DNA of 64,000 nt from Sphingopyxis sp. BSN-002 (GTDB lineage Bacteria > Pseudomonadota > Alphaproteobacteria > Sphingomonadales > Sphingomonadaceae). The notes under the pieces are model-generated. The model did no database searches and had not been told where the DNA came from. It was given only the letters and a program-made list of their open reading frames with translations. The DNA is taken from contig NZ_CP091804.1 in assembly GCF_022024275.1 (NCBI RefSeq), positions 2,498,501 through 2,562,500 of the forward strand, in the 5' to 3' direction. The position numbers and the translations under genes are program-made. Below are positions 50,124 to 59,235 of this stretch, in pieces (the first letter of the stretch is position 1; each line of letters begins with the position of its first letter).

Positions 50124-52328
50124 ATGAAAAGAGCATTTCTGATTGCCGGCAGCATGGCTGTCTTGGCCACCGCGATGCCCGCTTGGGCCGACGAGGGCAC
50201 GACCGAAGACCAGAACGACATCGTCGTTACCGCGCAGAAGCGCGAACAGCGGCTGATCGACGTACCGCAATCGGTCAGCGTCGTGTCGGGCGATGCACTG
50301 GAAAATATCCAGGCAACCAGCTTTTCGGACTATCTGAAACTTGTTCCCGGGCTTCAGCTCAACCAGACCACGCCGGGCTTCGGCCGTCTCGTGATCCGCG
50401 GGGTCAACACCGGCGGCGTCGCGTCGACCGTTGCCATCTATCAGGATGAAACCACCTTCGGGTCGAGCAGCGGGCTCGTCAACGGTGCGATCCTGGCGGG
50501 CGACTTCGACACGTTCGATGTCGATCGCATCGAGGTGCTGCGGGGACCGCAGGGCACCATCTATGGCGCGAGTTCGATGGGCGGCGTGCTCAAATATGTC
50601 ATGCGCAAGCCCGATACCGGCGGTTTCGAGGCGCGTGCGCGCGGCAGCATCGAAACGACCAAGGGAGGCGACGAATCCTATCTTGGCAGCGCGGTCGTCA
50701 ATGTGCCGCTCGGCGACACGCTCGCCTTCCGCGCCTCCGGCTTTTACCGCGACTTCGGCGGCTATATCGACTCGATCGGCACCGGCGGGTCGGACGTCGA
50801 GAACAATATCAACAGTTCGAAAAGCTATGGCGGCCGCGCGTCGGTGCTGTTCAAGCCGAGCGAAGGCTTTTCGGTCCAGCTCGCCGCCTATCTGCAGAAT
50901 CTGAAGACCGATGCGTCGAACAGCGTCGACAGCGATCCGGCGACGGGCCGCACGCTCTATGGCCGTCTGTCGCAGTCGCAGTTCGTCCCCGAAGGAACCG
51001 ACGTCCGTTACCGCGTCTATAGCGGCGTGGCCGACGCCGATCTCGGCTTTGCGAACCTCGTCTGGGCCACGAGCTACAGCACGCTGTCGCAGAATTTCCG
51101 CGGCGACCTGACGACGCAGTTCGGAGGATTGATCGAAGCGGTGTTCGGCACGCCCAACGATTTCTACCAGGGGCAGCTGACGCGGGTGAAGCGCTTCACG
51201 CAGGAAATCCGGCTGCAGTCGCCCGAAAGCGACGCATTCGAATGGCTGGTCGGCGGCTATTACACCCGCGAGCGCGGAGTCATCGACCAGACCTTCAACG
51301 CGGTACAGCCGGGCACGCTGACGCCGATCGGCGGCCTGCCGCTGCTGGGCGTCGCCAACATCCAGTCGCGCTATCGCGAGCTGGCGGGCTTTGCCAACGC
51401 GACGATCCACTTCGGCGAGCGCTTCGATCTGACCTTCGGCGGTCGCTACAGCGGCAACAAGCAGTCGGCGCTGCAGGTTTCCGACGGCGTCCTTGCAGGT
51501 GGCCCGCAAACGCTGCCCGTCGCCCGATCGTCCGAAAATGTCTTCACCTTCTCGGTCGCGCCGCAGTTCGAGGTCAGCGATCAGGCGACCATCTATGCCC
51601 GCGTCGCCAAGGGCTTCCGCCCCGGCGGCCCGAACGTTCTCGCGCCGGGGGCGCCGCCCGAGCTGGGCTCCTATGGCTCGGATTCGCTGATCAGCTATGA
51701 GCTCGGCGTGAAGGGCGAAACCGTCGACCGCAGCTTCTCGATCGACATCGCCGCCTTCTATATCGACTGGAAGGACATCCAGGTGTTCGGGCAGGTCAAT
51801 AATTTCGGCATCAACTTCAACGGCGGCAAGGCGAAGAGCCAAGGTCTGGAATTCACGACGACGCTGCGCCCGACGCAGGGGCTCAGCTTCTCGATCAACG
51901 GCGCCTATACCGACGCCAAGCTGAAGGACGACACCCCGCCGCAGGTCGGCGGCCTGAGCGGCGATGCGCTGCCCTACACCCCCAAATACAGCGTCGGCGC
52001 CAATGCCGACTATGAGTGGGAACTGGGCGGCGAGACCAAGGCCTATGTCGGCGCGTCGATCCGCAGCCTGTCGAAACAACCGGCGGCATTCGACTTTGCC
52101 TTCCGCAGCGCCAACGGCCGTCAGCGTTACCTGCCGTCCTATGAGGTGGTCGATCTGCGCGCCGGGGTCGACTTCGGCAAATATTCGCTCGAACTTTATG
52201 CGAAGAACCTGACCGATGCCGAGGGCAAGACCTCGCTGGAGGCGCCCGCGAACATCCCGCTCGGCGCCGCCGGCACCGCGGTCATCCGCCCGCGTACCTT
52301 CGGCGTGACACTGACGGCCGGCTTCTGA
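50124..52328 (+). CDS. TonB-dependent receptor
   Basis: A 734-residue outer-membrane receptor. The signal peptide (MKRAFLIAGSMAVLATAMPAWA) and TonB-box-like DIVVTAQKR precede the plug (VPQSVSVVSG, LVIRGVNTGG, RIEVLRGPQGTIYGASSMGG). The barrel ends with RTFGVTLTAGF. GGGGG lies 8-12 bases ahead of the ATG. It directly follows the dipeptidase homologue, and it is the probable outer-membrane entry step of the D-amino-acid peptide system. Confidence 0.94.
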   Translation: MKRAFLIAGSMAVLATAMPAWADEGTTEDQNDIVVTAQKREQRLIDVPQSVSVVSGDALENIQATSFSDYLKLVPGLQLNQTTPGFGRLVIRGVNTGGVASTVAIYQDETTFGSSSGLVNGAILAGDFDTFDVDRIEVLRGPQGTIYGASSMGGVLKYVMRKPDTGGFEARARGSIETTKGGDESYLGSAVVNVPLGDTLAFRASGFYRDFGGYIDSIGTGGSDVENNINSSKSYGGRASVLFKPSEGFSVQLAAYLQNLKTDASNSVDSDPATGRTLYGRLSQSQFVPEGTDVRYRVYSGVADADLGFANLVWATSYSTLSQNFRGDLTTQFGGLIEAVFGTPNDFYQGQLTRVKRFTQEIRLQSPESDAFEWLVGGYYTRERGVIDQTFNAVQPGTLTPIGGLPLLGVANIQSRYRELAGFANATIHFGERFDLTFGGRYSGNKQSALQVSDGVLAGGPQTLPVARSSENVFTFSVAPQFEVSDQATIYARVAKGFRPGGPNVLAPGAPPELGSYGSDSLISYELGVKGETVDRSFSIDIAAFYIDWKDIQVFGQVNNFGINFNGGKAKSQGLEFTTTLRPTQGLSFSINGAYTDAKLKDDTPPQVGGLSGDALPYTPKYSVGANADYEWELGGETKAYVGASIRSLSKQPAAFDFAFRSANGRQRYLPSYEVVDLRAGVDFGKYSLELYAKNLTDAEGKTSLEAPANIPLGAAGTAVIRPRTFGVTLTAGF

Positions 52329-52345
52329 CGGCCCATAGGAGACGA

Positions 52346-53407
52346 ATGACCATGGCCACCGTGCTGCAACGGCGTGCTGACGCCGGACGGGAGGGTGTAC
52401 CCACCTTGCCGCAGCCTTACCTGCTCTTCCTCGGCGATACTGTCGAGGCGGGCTATGCCAAGACCGCCTTCGGGCTCGCCGACTGGGCGGGCGACCGCTG
52501 CGTCGGCGAACTGGCGATCGCGGGCTGCACCGTCACCACCGGCCTGCCGCCGATGTCGCCCGCCGAGGCGGCGGGGGCAGGGGCGAAGGCGCTGGTGATC
52601 GGGGTCGCCAATCAGGGCGGCATCATCGGCGATGCGTGGGTAGCGGTGCTGGTTCAGGCGATGGAGGCTGGGCTCGACATCGTCAGCGGGCTACACACCC
52701 GGCTGACGAGCGTCCCCGAACTGGTCGAGGCGGCGCGGCGCACCGGGCAGCGGCTTATCGACGTCCGCACGCCGCCGCCGTCGATCCCGATCGGCAACGG
52801 GCGGAAACGCAGCGGCAAGCGCCTGCTGACGGTGGGCACCGACTGCGCGCTCGGCAAGAAATATACCGCGCTGGCGCTGCACCGCGCTTTCGTGGCGCGC
52901 GGGATCGACGCAGACTTTCGCGCGACCGGCCAGACGGGCATCATGATCGCGGGAGGCGGCATGCCGATGGACGCGGTGGTTTCGGATTTCGAGGCGGGAG
53001 CAGCGGAGATGCTGAGCCCCGACGCCGCGCCCGGCCACTGGGACCTGATCGAGGGGCAGGGGTCGATCTTCAACCCCGCTTATGCCGCGGTCTCGCTCGG
53101 CCTGCTCCACGGCAGCCAGCCCGACGTCTTCGTCGTCTGTCACGATCCGACGCGCAAGGTCATCCTCGGCATGGAAAGCTTTGCGCTGCCGACGGTCGAG
53201 GAGGTCATCGACCTGACGATCCGCCTCGGCAGCCGTACCAACCCCGCGATCCGCTGCGGCGGGATCAGCCTCAACACGTCGAGCTTCGACGCCGACAGCG
53301 CCGAGGAACTGATGGCGGCAGAGCGTCAGCGGCTGGGGCTGCCGGTGACTGATCCTATCCGCGGCGGCGCATCCTTCGACGCGCTTGTAGAAAATATTCT
53401 CGCATGA
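52346..53407 (+). CDS. dgcN: D-glutamate N-acetyltransferase-like protein (DgcN, DUF1611)
   Basis: A 353-residue DUF1611 protein with an N-terminal domain (LLFLGDTVEAGYAKTAFGL, VIGVANQGGIIG) and a C-terminal P-loop region (VGTDCALGKKYTALAL, residues ~164-178). DgcN is described as acetylating D-Glu with acetyl-CoA, after which DgcA racemises N-acetyl-D-Glu (family knowledge). The stop overlaps the YkvI-like start by ATGA, and AGGAG is placed before the ATG. It is the strongest evidence that the locus handles D-glutamate. Confidence 0.85.
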   Translation: MTMATVLQRRADAGREGVPTLPQPYLLFLGDTVEAGYAKTAFGLADWAGDRCVGELAIAGCTVTTGLPPMSPAEAAGAGAKALVIGVANQGGIIGDAWVAVLVQAMEAGLDIVSGLHTRLTSVPELVEAARRTGQRLIDVRTPPPSIPIGNGRKRSGKRLLTVGTDCALGKKYTALALHRAFVARGIDADFRATGQTGIMIAGGGMPMDAVVSDFEAGAAEMLSPDAAPGHWDLIEGQGSIFNPAYAAVSLGLLHGSQPDVFVVCHDPTRKVILGMESFALPTVEEVIDLTIRLGSRTNPAIRCGGISLNTSSFDADSAEELMAAERQRLGLPVTDPIRGGASFDALVENILA

Positions 53408-54543
53408 TGGTGGGCGAGACGGGCGGCAGGTCGAGCTGGTTCCAGCGCTTCCTGCTGCCCGGTTTTGCGCTCAAGGCCGTCATCATCGGTGGTGGCTATG
53501 CGACGGGACGCGAGCTCGCCGAATATTTCGTACCCTCGGGACCATGGGGCGGGCTGGCCGCGATGCTGCTCGCGACCGTCATCTGGAGCGTCGTCGCGGC
53601 GCTGACCTTTGCGCTCGCGCGCAAGCTTGGCGCCTATGACTATCGCGCCTTCTTCAAGAGTCTGCTCGGCCCCGGCTGGATCGCGTTCGAGGCCGCCTAT
53701 GTGATCTTCGTCATCCTGATCCTCGCGGTGTTCGGCGCCGCGGCGGGGGCGATCGGCGCGGCGACCTTCGGCTGGCCCGAGCTTGCCGGCGTCATCCTGC
53801 TCGCGGTGTCGATCGTCGCGGTCACCGCCTGGGGCACGGGCGTGGTCGAGCAGATGTTCAAATATGTCTCGATCCTGCTCTACACCGTTTACGGCCTGTT
53901 CCTCGTCCTCGCGCTCGCGAGCTTCGGCGGGCTGATCGGGCAGGGTTTTGCCCATGCATCACCACCGTCGGGCAACTGGATGGCGGGCGGTATCACATAC
54001 GCCAGCTACAATATCGTCGGTGCGGTCGTGATCCTGCCGGTGCTGCGCCATTTGACCAGCCAGCGCGATGCGGTCGTCGCGGGACTGATCGCGGGGCCGC
54101 TCTCGATGCTGCCCGCGATCCTCTTCTTCGTCGCGATGATGGCCTTCTATCCCGCGATCGGCGCCGAGACTTTGCCGTCGGATTTCCTGCTCCGCCAGAT
54201 GGCGATGCCGTGGTTCCATGTGCTGTTTCAGGTGATGATCTTCGCCGCCCTGCTCGAAAGCGGCGCGGGCGCGGTGCATGCGATCAATGAGCGCATCTCG
54301 GGCGCGGTCGAAAGTCGCGGGCGCCCACCGCTTTCGCCGCAAGCGCGCGCGATCATCGGCGCGGTGATCCTGACCGGCTGCATGTTCGTTGCCGGCGAGA
54401 TCGGCCTCGTCGACCTGATCGCCAGCGGATACCGTTTCCTCGCCTGGCTGTTTCTGGCGGTCTTCGTCGTCCCGCTCATCACCATCGGCAGCTGGCGCTT
54501 GCTGCGCGGCTCATCAATTCCCCCAATGGAGGCCTCGGCATGA
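53404..54543 (+). CDS. YkvI-like integral membrane transporter
   Basis: A 379-residue protein with about ten membrane helices. The start FALKAVIIGGGYATGRELAEYF and MMAFYPAIGAETLPSDFLLRQM fit the COG3949 (YkvI) family, which has an APC/spore-germination-like fold and no proven substrate. It is translationally coupled on both sides (ATGA with dgcN and with the next serine hydrolase). By context it may import D-Glu or dipeptides across the inner membrane; this is inference. Confidence 0.8.
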   Translation: MMVGETGGRSSWFQRFLLPGFALKAVIIGGGYATGRELAEYFVPSGPWGGLAAMLLATVIWSVVAALTFALARKLGAYDYRAFFKSLLGPGWIAFEAAYVIFVILILAVFGAAAGAIGAATFGWPELAGVILLAVSIVAVTAWGTGVVEQMFKYVSILLYTVYGLFLVLALASFGGLIGQGFAHASPPSGNWMAGGITYASYNIVGAVVILPVLRHLTSQRDAVVAGLIAGPLSMLPAILFFVAMMAFYPAIGAETLPSDFLLRQMAMPWFHVLFQVMIFAALLESGAGAVHAINERISGAVESRGRPPLSPQARAIIGAVILTGCMFVAGEIGLVDLIASGYRFLAWLFLAVFVVPLITIGSWRLLRGSSIPPMEASA

Positions 54544-56120
54544 AACCCATCCGTCTGCTTGCCCTGTCGCTGATGCTGTCCGCCGCGACGCCGGTCTGGG
54601 CCGATCCGCCCGCCGACATCGTTCAGAGCGTCGAGGCGCTTCGCCAGAAGATCGGGGCGCCGGGCGTATCGATCGCGATCGTCGAGGACGGCAAGACGAC
54701 GCTTTCGCGCGGCTGGGGCGTGCGCAAACTTGGCGAGAAGGCGCCGGTCGACGCGCAGACGATCTTCCAGACCGGATCGACCGGCAAGGCGATGACCGCC
54801 GCCGCGCTCGCGGTGCTCGTCGACGAAGGCAAGATCGCGTGGGACGATCCCGTGATCAAGCATATGCCGTGGTTCCGCATGAACGACCCGTGGGTGACGC
54901 GAGAGATCACGATACGCGACCTGCTTGTCCACAGGAGCGGGCTGGGGCTGGGGCAAGGCGATCTGATGTTCGTGCCGCGCACCAACCTGACCCGCAAGCA
55001 GACGGTCGAACGCGTCGCCCATCTCAAGCCCAAGACCAGTTTCCGCTCGGCCTATGCCTATGACAATATCCTCTATGCCGTCGCTGGACAGCTGATCGAG
55101 GAAGTCACCGGCCAGCGCTGGGAGGATTTCATTCGCGCGCGGGTACTGCGTGCGGGCGGCATGAAGAATGCGACGAGCGACAGCGAGGAGCGGTTCGCCG
55201 TTGCCAACCGCTCATGGCCGCATGCGCGCCTGTCGGGGCCGCTGCGCGGGCTCGGCGATCAGCAGGCGCTCAACGAGCGCGACGAGCTCGGGCGCAACGG
55301 CGCCCCCGCGGGCGGGCTGGCGCTCAGCGCCGACGATATGGCTGCCTGGCTCAAGATCCAGCTCGCGCATGGCGCGCTGCCCGATGGCAAGCGCCTCTTT
55401 AGCGAGAAGCAGGCCGCCGAGATGTGGGCACCGGTGACGCCGATGCCGATCACGCAGCTGCCCGACCAGCTCAAGCCCGCGCAGCCGACGCAGCAGGCCT
55501 ATGCGCTCGGCTGGCAGGTGCAGGATTATCGCGGCCACCGCATCATTTCGCACGGCGGCGGGGTCTTCGGGTCGATTACCCGCGTCGTGATCATCCCCGA
55601 CAAGAATGTTGCCTTCGCGATCATGATGAACAGCGAGGAAAGCGGCATGCTGCTCGGCCTTACATACGAACTGCTCGACCATTATCTGGATCAGCCCGAC
55701 TATGGCTGGACCACCAAATGGCAGGACTGGTACGCGGCGCGGCTCGAGGGTGGCAGGGCCTTTCTCGAGCAGAAGGCGGCCTCGCCGGTCAAGTCGGGGC
55801 CGTCGCTGCCGCTTACGGGCTATGCCGGGCGCTACCGCGATCCCTGGTATGGCGATATCGTGATCGGGCAAGGTGCGAATGGCGGTCTGACGATAGACTT
55901 CACCTCGACCCCGCGGATGGCCGGACGCCTCGAGCATTGGCAATATGACAGCTTCGTCACCAAATTCGACGATCCGGCGATCGAACCGGCCTATGTCACC
56001 TTCAGCCTCGACGCTGACGGCAAGGTGACGGGCGCGAAAATGAAGGCGGTGAGCCAGATCGCCGACTTCAGCTGGGATTATCACGACCTCGACCTGAAGC
56101 CAGTGGAGGACAAGAAGTGA
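54540..56120 (+). CDS. Exported serine hydrolase (beta-lactamase/PBP-like) with DUF3471-type C-terminus
   Basis: A 526-residue protein with a signal peptide (ending TPVWAD). The SxxK motif is S80-T-G-K83 (FQTGSTGK), YxN is Y174-D-N176, and HGGG follows later. After the catalytic domain, a C-terminal beta domain (YAGRYRDPWYGDIVIGQG onward) is DUF3471-like. It has no membrane tail, unlike the hydrolase at 45908. The start overlaps the YkvI stop. The substrate is not known, and a D-aminopeptidase or D-Ala-carboxypeptidase activity is plausible. Confidence 0.88.
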   Translation: MKPIRLLALSLMLSAATPVWADPPADIVQSVEALRQKIGAPGVSIAIVEDGKTTLSRGWGVRKLGEKAPVDAQTIFQTGSTGKAMTAAALAVLVDEGKIAWDDPVIKHMPWFRMNDPWVTREITIRDLLVHRSGLGLGQGDLMFVPRTNLTRKQTVERVAHLKPKTSFRSAYAYDNILYAVAGQLIEEVTGQRWEDFIRARVLRAGGMKNATSDSEERFAVANRSWPHARLSGPLRGLGDQQALNERDELGRNGAPAGGLALSADDMAAWLKIQLAHGALPDGKRLFSEKQAAEMWAPVTPMPITQLPDQLKPAQPTQQAYALGWQVQDYRGHRIISHGGGVFGSITRVVIIPDKNVAFAIMMNSEESGMLLGLTYELLDHYLDQPDYGWTTKWQDWYAARLEGGRAFLEQKAASPVKSGPSLPLTGYAGRYRDPWYGDIVIGQGANGGLTIDFTSTPRMAGRLEHWQYDSFVTKFDDPAIEPAYVTFSLDADGKVTGAKMKAVSQIADFSWDYHDLDLKPVEDKK

Positions 56121-57295
56121 AGCGTATCGCGATCCTGCTGATGGCGACCGCGCTGACGGCCTGTTCGACCGGCGGCGACAAGCCGAAGGCGCCCGAAGCG
56201 CCGCTGCATAGCCGGATGCTCGTGCTCGACACGCATCTCGACACGCCGCTCCATTTCGAACGCGCGGGCTGGAATTTCGCCGACCGTCATCCGCTCGCCG
56301 ACGACATGGCGCAGCTCGACATACCGCGGATGAAGGACGGCAATCTCGATGGCGGTTTCTTCGCGATCTACACCGAGCAGGGGCCACTGACCGCGAAAGG
56401 CTATGCCGATGCATTGGCTTTCGCGCGGGGACGTTCGGACCTGATCGACAGGACCATCGCGGCAAACTCGGGGGCGATCGCGCCGGCGCTGACTGCGGCC
56501 GATGCGCTGCGGCTGAACAAGGAAGGCAAGCTGATTGCCTTCAAGTCGATGGAGAACAGCTATCCGCTCGGCGAGGACCTGTCGCTGTTGCAGGAATTCT
56601 ACAACAAGGGTGTCCGCCTTGCGGGGCCGGTGCATTCGAAGGACAACCAGTTCGCCGACAGCGCGACCGGCGAGGGGCGCTGGAAGGGGCTGAGCCCGCT
56701 CGGCAAGCAATGGGTGGCCGAGATGAACCGGCTCGGCATCGTGATCGACGCGAGCCACGCGTCCGATGCGGCGTTCGACCAGATCCTCGCGCTGTCGAAA
56801 TATCCGGTCCTGCTGTCGCACTCGAGCCTGCGATCGGCCTACAATCATCCGCGCAACCTCGACGAGGGGCGGTTGAAGGCGCTCGCGGCTAAGGGCGGCG
56901 CGATGTGCATCTCGACGATCTTCATGTCGGAGATGAACATGTCGCCCGCGCGCGCCGAACTGTTCGGCAAATATGAGCATATCGGCAGCATGACCCCCGC
57001 CGAACAGGCCGACCTCAACAAGCGCTGGCGCGAGCTCGACAAGACCGAGAAGCTGTGGGCGGTGAATTTCGAGGATTATATGAAGATGGTCCTCCGCGCG
57101 ATCGAGGTCGGCGGCGTCGACCATATCTGCTTCGGCGCCGACTGGGACGGCGGCGGCGGGCTCGACGGAATCGAGGATATCTCGGCGCTGCCGAAAGTCA
57201 CCGAACGGTTGAAGGCCGCAGGCTATTCGGACGCCGATATCGAGAAGATGTGGAGCGGCAATATCCTCCGCGTGCTCGCGGCGCAGGGGAAATAG
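56117..57295 (+). CDS. M19 dipeptidase, lipoprotein (third copy, canonical)
   Basis: A 392-residue lipoprotein (signal peptide and lipobox LLMATALTAC). The metal ligands are complete: LDTHLDTPL, KSMENS (Glu), IDASHASDAA, LLSHSSLRS and FGADWDGG. It begins with GTG overlapping the serine hydrolase stop by four bases. It is the last gene of the operon. It is anchored to a membrane and may cleave dipeptides in the periplasm. Confidence 0.92.
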   Translation: MKRIAILLMATALTACSTGGDKPKAPEAPLHSRMLVLDTHLDTPLHFERAGWNFADRHPLADDMAQLDIPRMKDGNLDGGFFAIYTEQGPLTAKGYADALAFARGRSDLIDRTIAANSGAIAPALTAADALRLNKEGKLIAFKSMENSYPLGEDLSLLQEFYNKGVRLAGPVHSKDNQFADSATGEGRWKGLSPLGKQWVAEMNRLGIVIDASHASDAAFDQILALSKYPVLLSHSSLRSAYNHPRNLDEGRLKALAAKGGAMCISTIFMSEMNMSPARAELFGKYEHIGSMTPAEQADLNKRWRELDKTEKLWAVNFEDYMKMVLRAIEVGGVDHICFGADWDGGGGLDGIEDISALPKVTERLKAAGYSDADIEKMWSGNILRVLAAQGK

Positions 57296-57541
57296 TCAGG
57301 CCGCGGCGGCGAGCTCCGCCGCCAGTTCGACCTCGATCACCGCGAACATCTCGCCGAGCTTGGCGGCGATGACGGCCGCTTGCGCCGCGGTCAGGCTGTC
57401 GACCGTCACCTCGACCCGCATATGCTGGCGCAGCATCCGCATCCGCATCGTCGACGGGATCATCGCGCGCTGCGCGAAGAAGCCGGCGATGCGGGGAAGC
57501 GACTGCGGATCCGGGATAGCCTCGATCCGGAAGCGATGCAT
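57296..57541 (-). CDS. Small ACT-like protein coupled to amino-acid dehydrogenase
   Basis: An 81-residue protein with the beta-alpha-beta-beta-alpha-beta pattern of ACT-type domains: FRIEAIPDPQSLPRIAGFFA, MRMRMLRQHMRVEVTVDSLT and LGEMFAVIEVEL. It resembles the small regulatory subunit of acetohydroxy-acid synthases, although it is shorter. The ATG overlaps the dehydrogenase stop (TGATG). It may bind an amino acid and modulate the dehydrogenase, by inference. Confidence 0.65.
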   Translation of the reverse strand: MHRFRIEAIPDPQSLPRIAGFFAQRAMIPSTMRMRMLRQHMRVEVTVDSLTAAQAAVIAAKLGEMFAVIEVELAAELAAAA

Positions 57542-58593
57542 CAGGCGGCGACCCGTTCGGCGCCGGCGATGACCTCCTCGGCCATCTCGTCGGCGACGAC
57601 GGCGGGCGAGCGGCGTTCGCGCGCGGCGCCGTCGAGCAATGCGGCGACGCGCGGCGCGATCTGCGACACGCGATAGTCGACGTCGCTCGCGTCCTCGCCC
57701 AGATATTCGGCCGAGACGCTGATGATCCCGCCCGCATTGACGACATAGTCGGGGGCATAGGCGATGCCGCGGTTCATCAGCAGGTCGGCGACCTCGGGCG
57801 AGGCAAGCTGGTTGTTCGCCGCCCCGCAGACGAGCTTCGCCTTGAGGCCCCGAACCGCCTCCGCGGTCAGCGCGCCGCCGAGCGCACAGGGCGCGAAGAT
57901 TTCGGCCTGCACCGAGGCGATCTCGTCGACCCCGACGACTTCGGCGCCGAGGATCGCGGCGAGCCGGTCGCGCCGCGCTGCACTCGGGTCCGCGATCACG
58001 AGCCGAGCACCTGCATCGGCAAGGCGGCGGCAGAGGTCGGCGCCGACATTGCCGGTACCCTGTACCGCGACGGTGAGCCCGGCGAGGTCGCTGTCGAGCA
58101 CAAAGCGCGCGGCGGCGCGCATCGATTCGAACACGCCCCTCGCAGTCCATGGCGAAGGATCGCCGCCCGCGCGGCCTTCGGCAGCGGGAAGTCCCGCGAC
58201 ATGGCGTGTCGCCCCCGCAACCTCCTGCATGTCTTCGACCGACGTTCCGACATCTTCGGCGGTCACGTAAAGTCCGCCGAGTTGCTCGACGGCGCGGCCA
58301 AAGGCATGGAAAAGGCGGGCGCGGTCGAAATCGCCTTCGGGACGCCGCAGCACCGCCTTGGCGCCGCCGAGCGGCAGCCCGGCAAGAGCATTCTTGTAAC
58401 TCATCCCTTCGGCGAGCCGCAGCGCGTCGGCGAGCGCCTCGTCCATGCCCGGATAGCTCCAGAAGCGGCAGCCGCCAGCGCCTGGGCCGAGCGTCGTCGA
58501 ATGGATCGCGATCACGCCGTCGAGCCCGCTGTCGGCATCGTACAGCCGGACGCATTCGACCGGCGGGGTCAGGCGGGTGGGACGGGCAACCAT
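57541..58593 (-). CDS. Glu/Leu/Phe/Val dehydrogenase (leucine dehydrogenase-like)
   Basis: A 350-residue NAD-dependent amino-acid dehydrogenase. Landmarks are HSTTLGPGAGGCRFW, EGMSYKNALAGLPLGGAKAV (catalytic Lys), the dinucleotide motif VAVQGTGNVGADLCRRL, and CGAANNQLA. The length and the NAG motif (VNAGGIISVS) fit leucine dehydrogenase. The start at 58593 is set by the family N-terminus (MVARPTRL). It is divergent from an Lrp-type gene and coupled to the ACT-like protein. Confidence 0.93.
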   Translation of the reverse strand: MVARPTRLTPPVECVRLYDADSGLDGVIAIHSTTLGPGAGGCRFWSYPGMDEALADALRLAEGMSYKNALAGLPLGGAKAVLRRPEGDFDRARLFHAFGRAVEQLGGLYVTAEDVGTSVEDMQEVAGATRHVAGLPAAEGRAGGDPSPWTARGVFESMRAAARFVLDSDLAGLTVAVQGTGNVGADLCRRLADAGARLVIADPSAARRDRLAAILGAEVVGVDEIASVQAEIFAPCALGGALTAEAVRGLKAKLVCGAANNQLASPEVADLLMNRGIAYAPDYVVNAGGIISVSAEYLGEDASDVDYRVSQIAPRVAALLDGAARERRSPAVVADEMAEEVIAGAERVAA

Positions 58594-58720
58594 GAAACTT
58601 CTCCCCTGTGGATGAGGTCCGGACAATGGCATTAGCAGGCGGATAAAACTTGCCCGCTTTTCGCCGATATGCGAGAAATGGCGGATTATTTTACCGATAT
58701 ATTTTATAATTCAGGATAAA
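58594..58720. promoter_or_regulatory. Divergent promoter region (dehydrogenase - Lrp)
   Basis: The segment near the Lrp start (58685-58718: TATTTTACCGATATATTTTA and following) is strongly A/T-rich for this genome and suits Lrp-type binding. No exact dyad is defined here. Confidence 0.5.
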
Positions 58721-59185
58721 ATGACCGATCTTGATCCCTTCGAGATAAAAATTCTCCGCGAGATGCAGCGCGACGCAAGCCAGACGACGGCCGAGATCGC
58801 GGAGCGCGTCGGCCTGTCGGTTTCGCCATGCTGGCGCCGGATCGACCGGCTCGAGCGCGAGGGTTTCATCCGCAAGCGCGTCGCGCTCGTCGACCGGCGC
58901 AAGGTCGGGCTCAACGCGCATGTCTTTGCGCAGGTGAAGCTCGACGCGCATGGCCGCGCCAACCTCGACGAGTTCAGCGAAGCGATCCGCAGCTTTCCCG
59001 AAGTTCTCGACGCCTATGTGCTGATGGGTACGACCGATTTCATGTTGCGGATCGTCGCAAAGGATATCGACGCGTACGAGCGCTTCTTTTTCGACCAGCT
59101 GAGCAAATTGCCGGGGGTGCAGGAAATCAACTCGACCGTGGCCTTGTCGGAAATCAAGGCGACGACCGAATTGCCGCTGCGATGA
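58721..59185 (+). CDS. Lrp/AsnC family transcriptional regulator
   Basis: A 154-residue feast/famine regulator. The N-terminal helix-turn-helix (TTAEIAERVGLSVSPCWRRIDRLE) is followed by the RAM ligand domain (from VFAQVKLDAHGRANLDEF to NSTVALSEIKATTELPL). It is divergent from the amino-acid dehydrogenase and is the expected regulator of that gene. Confidence 0.93.
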   Translation: MTDLDPFEIKILREMQRDASQTTAEIAERVGLSVSPCWRRIDRLEREGFIRKRVALVDRRKVGLNAHVFAQVKLDAHGRANLDEFSEAIRSFPEVLDAYVLMGTTDFMLRIVAKDIDAYERFFFDQLSKLPGVQEINSTVALSEIKATTELPLR

Positions 59186-59235
59186 CATACGATCCCGCGC
59201 TCGGAGGCGTTGCATTTCAGCCGCGGCGATAAAAT

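Noticed and set aside
57542..58555. A long minus-strand frame extending the ACT-like gene upstream
   Set aside because: It overlaps the amino-acid dehydrogenase in a different frame; only the last 81 codons have a plausible fold and a coupled start.
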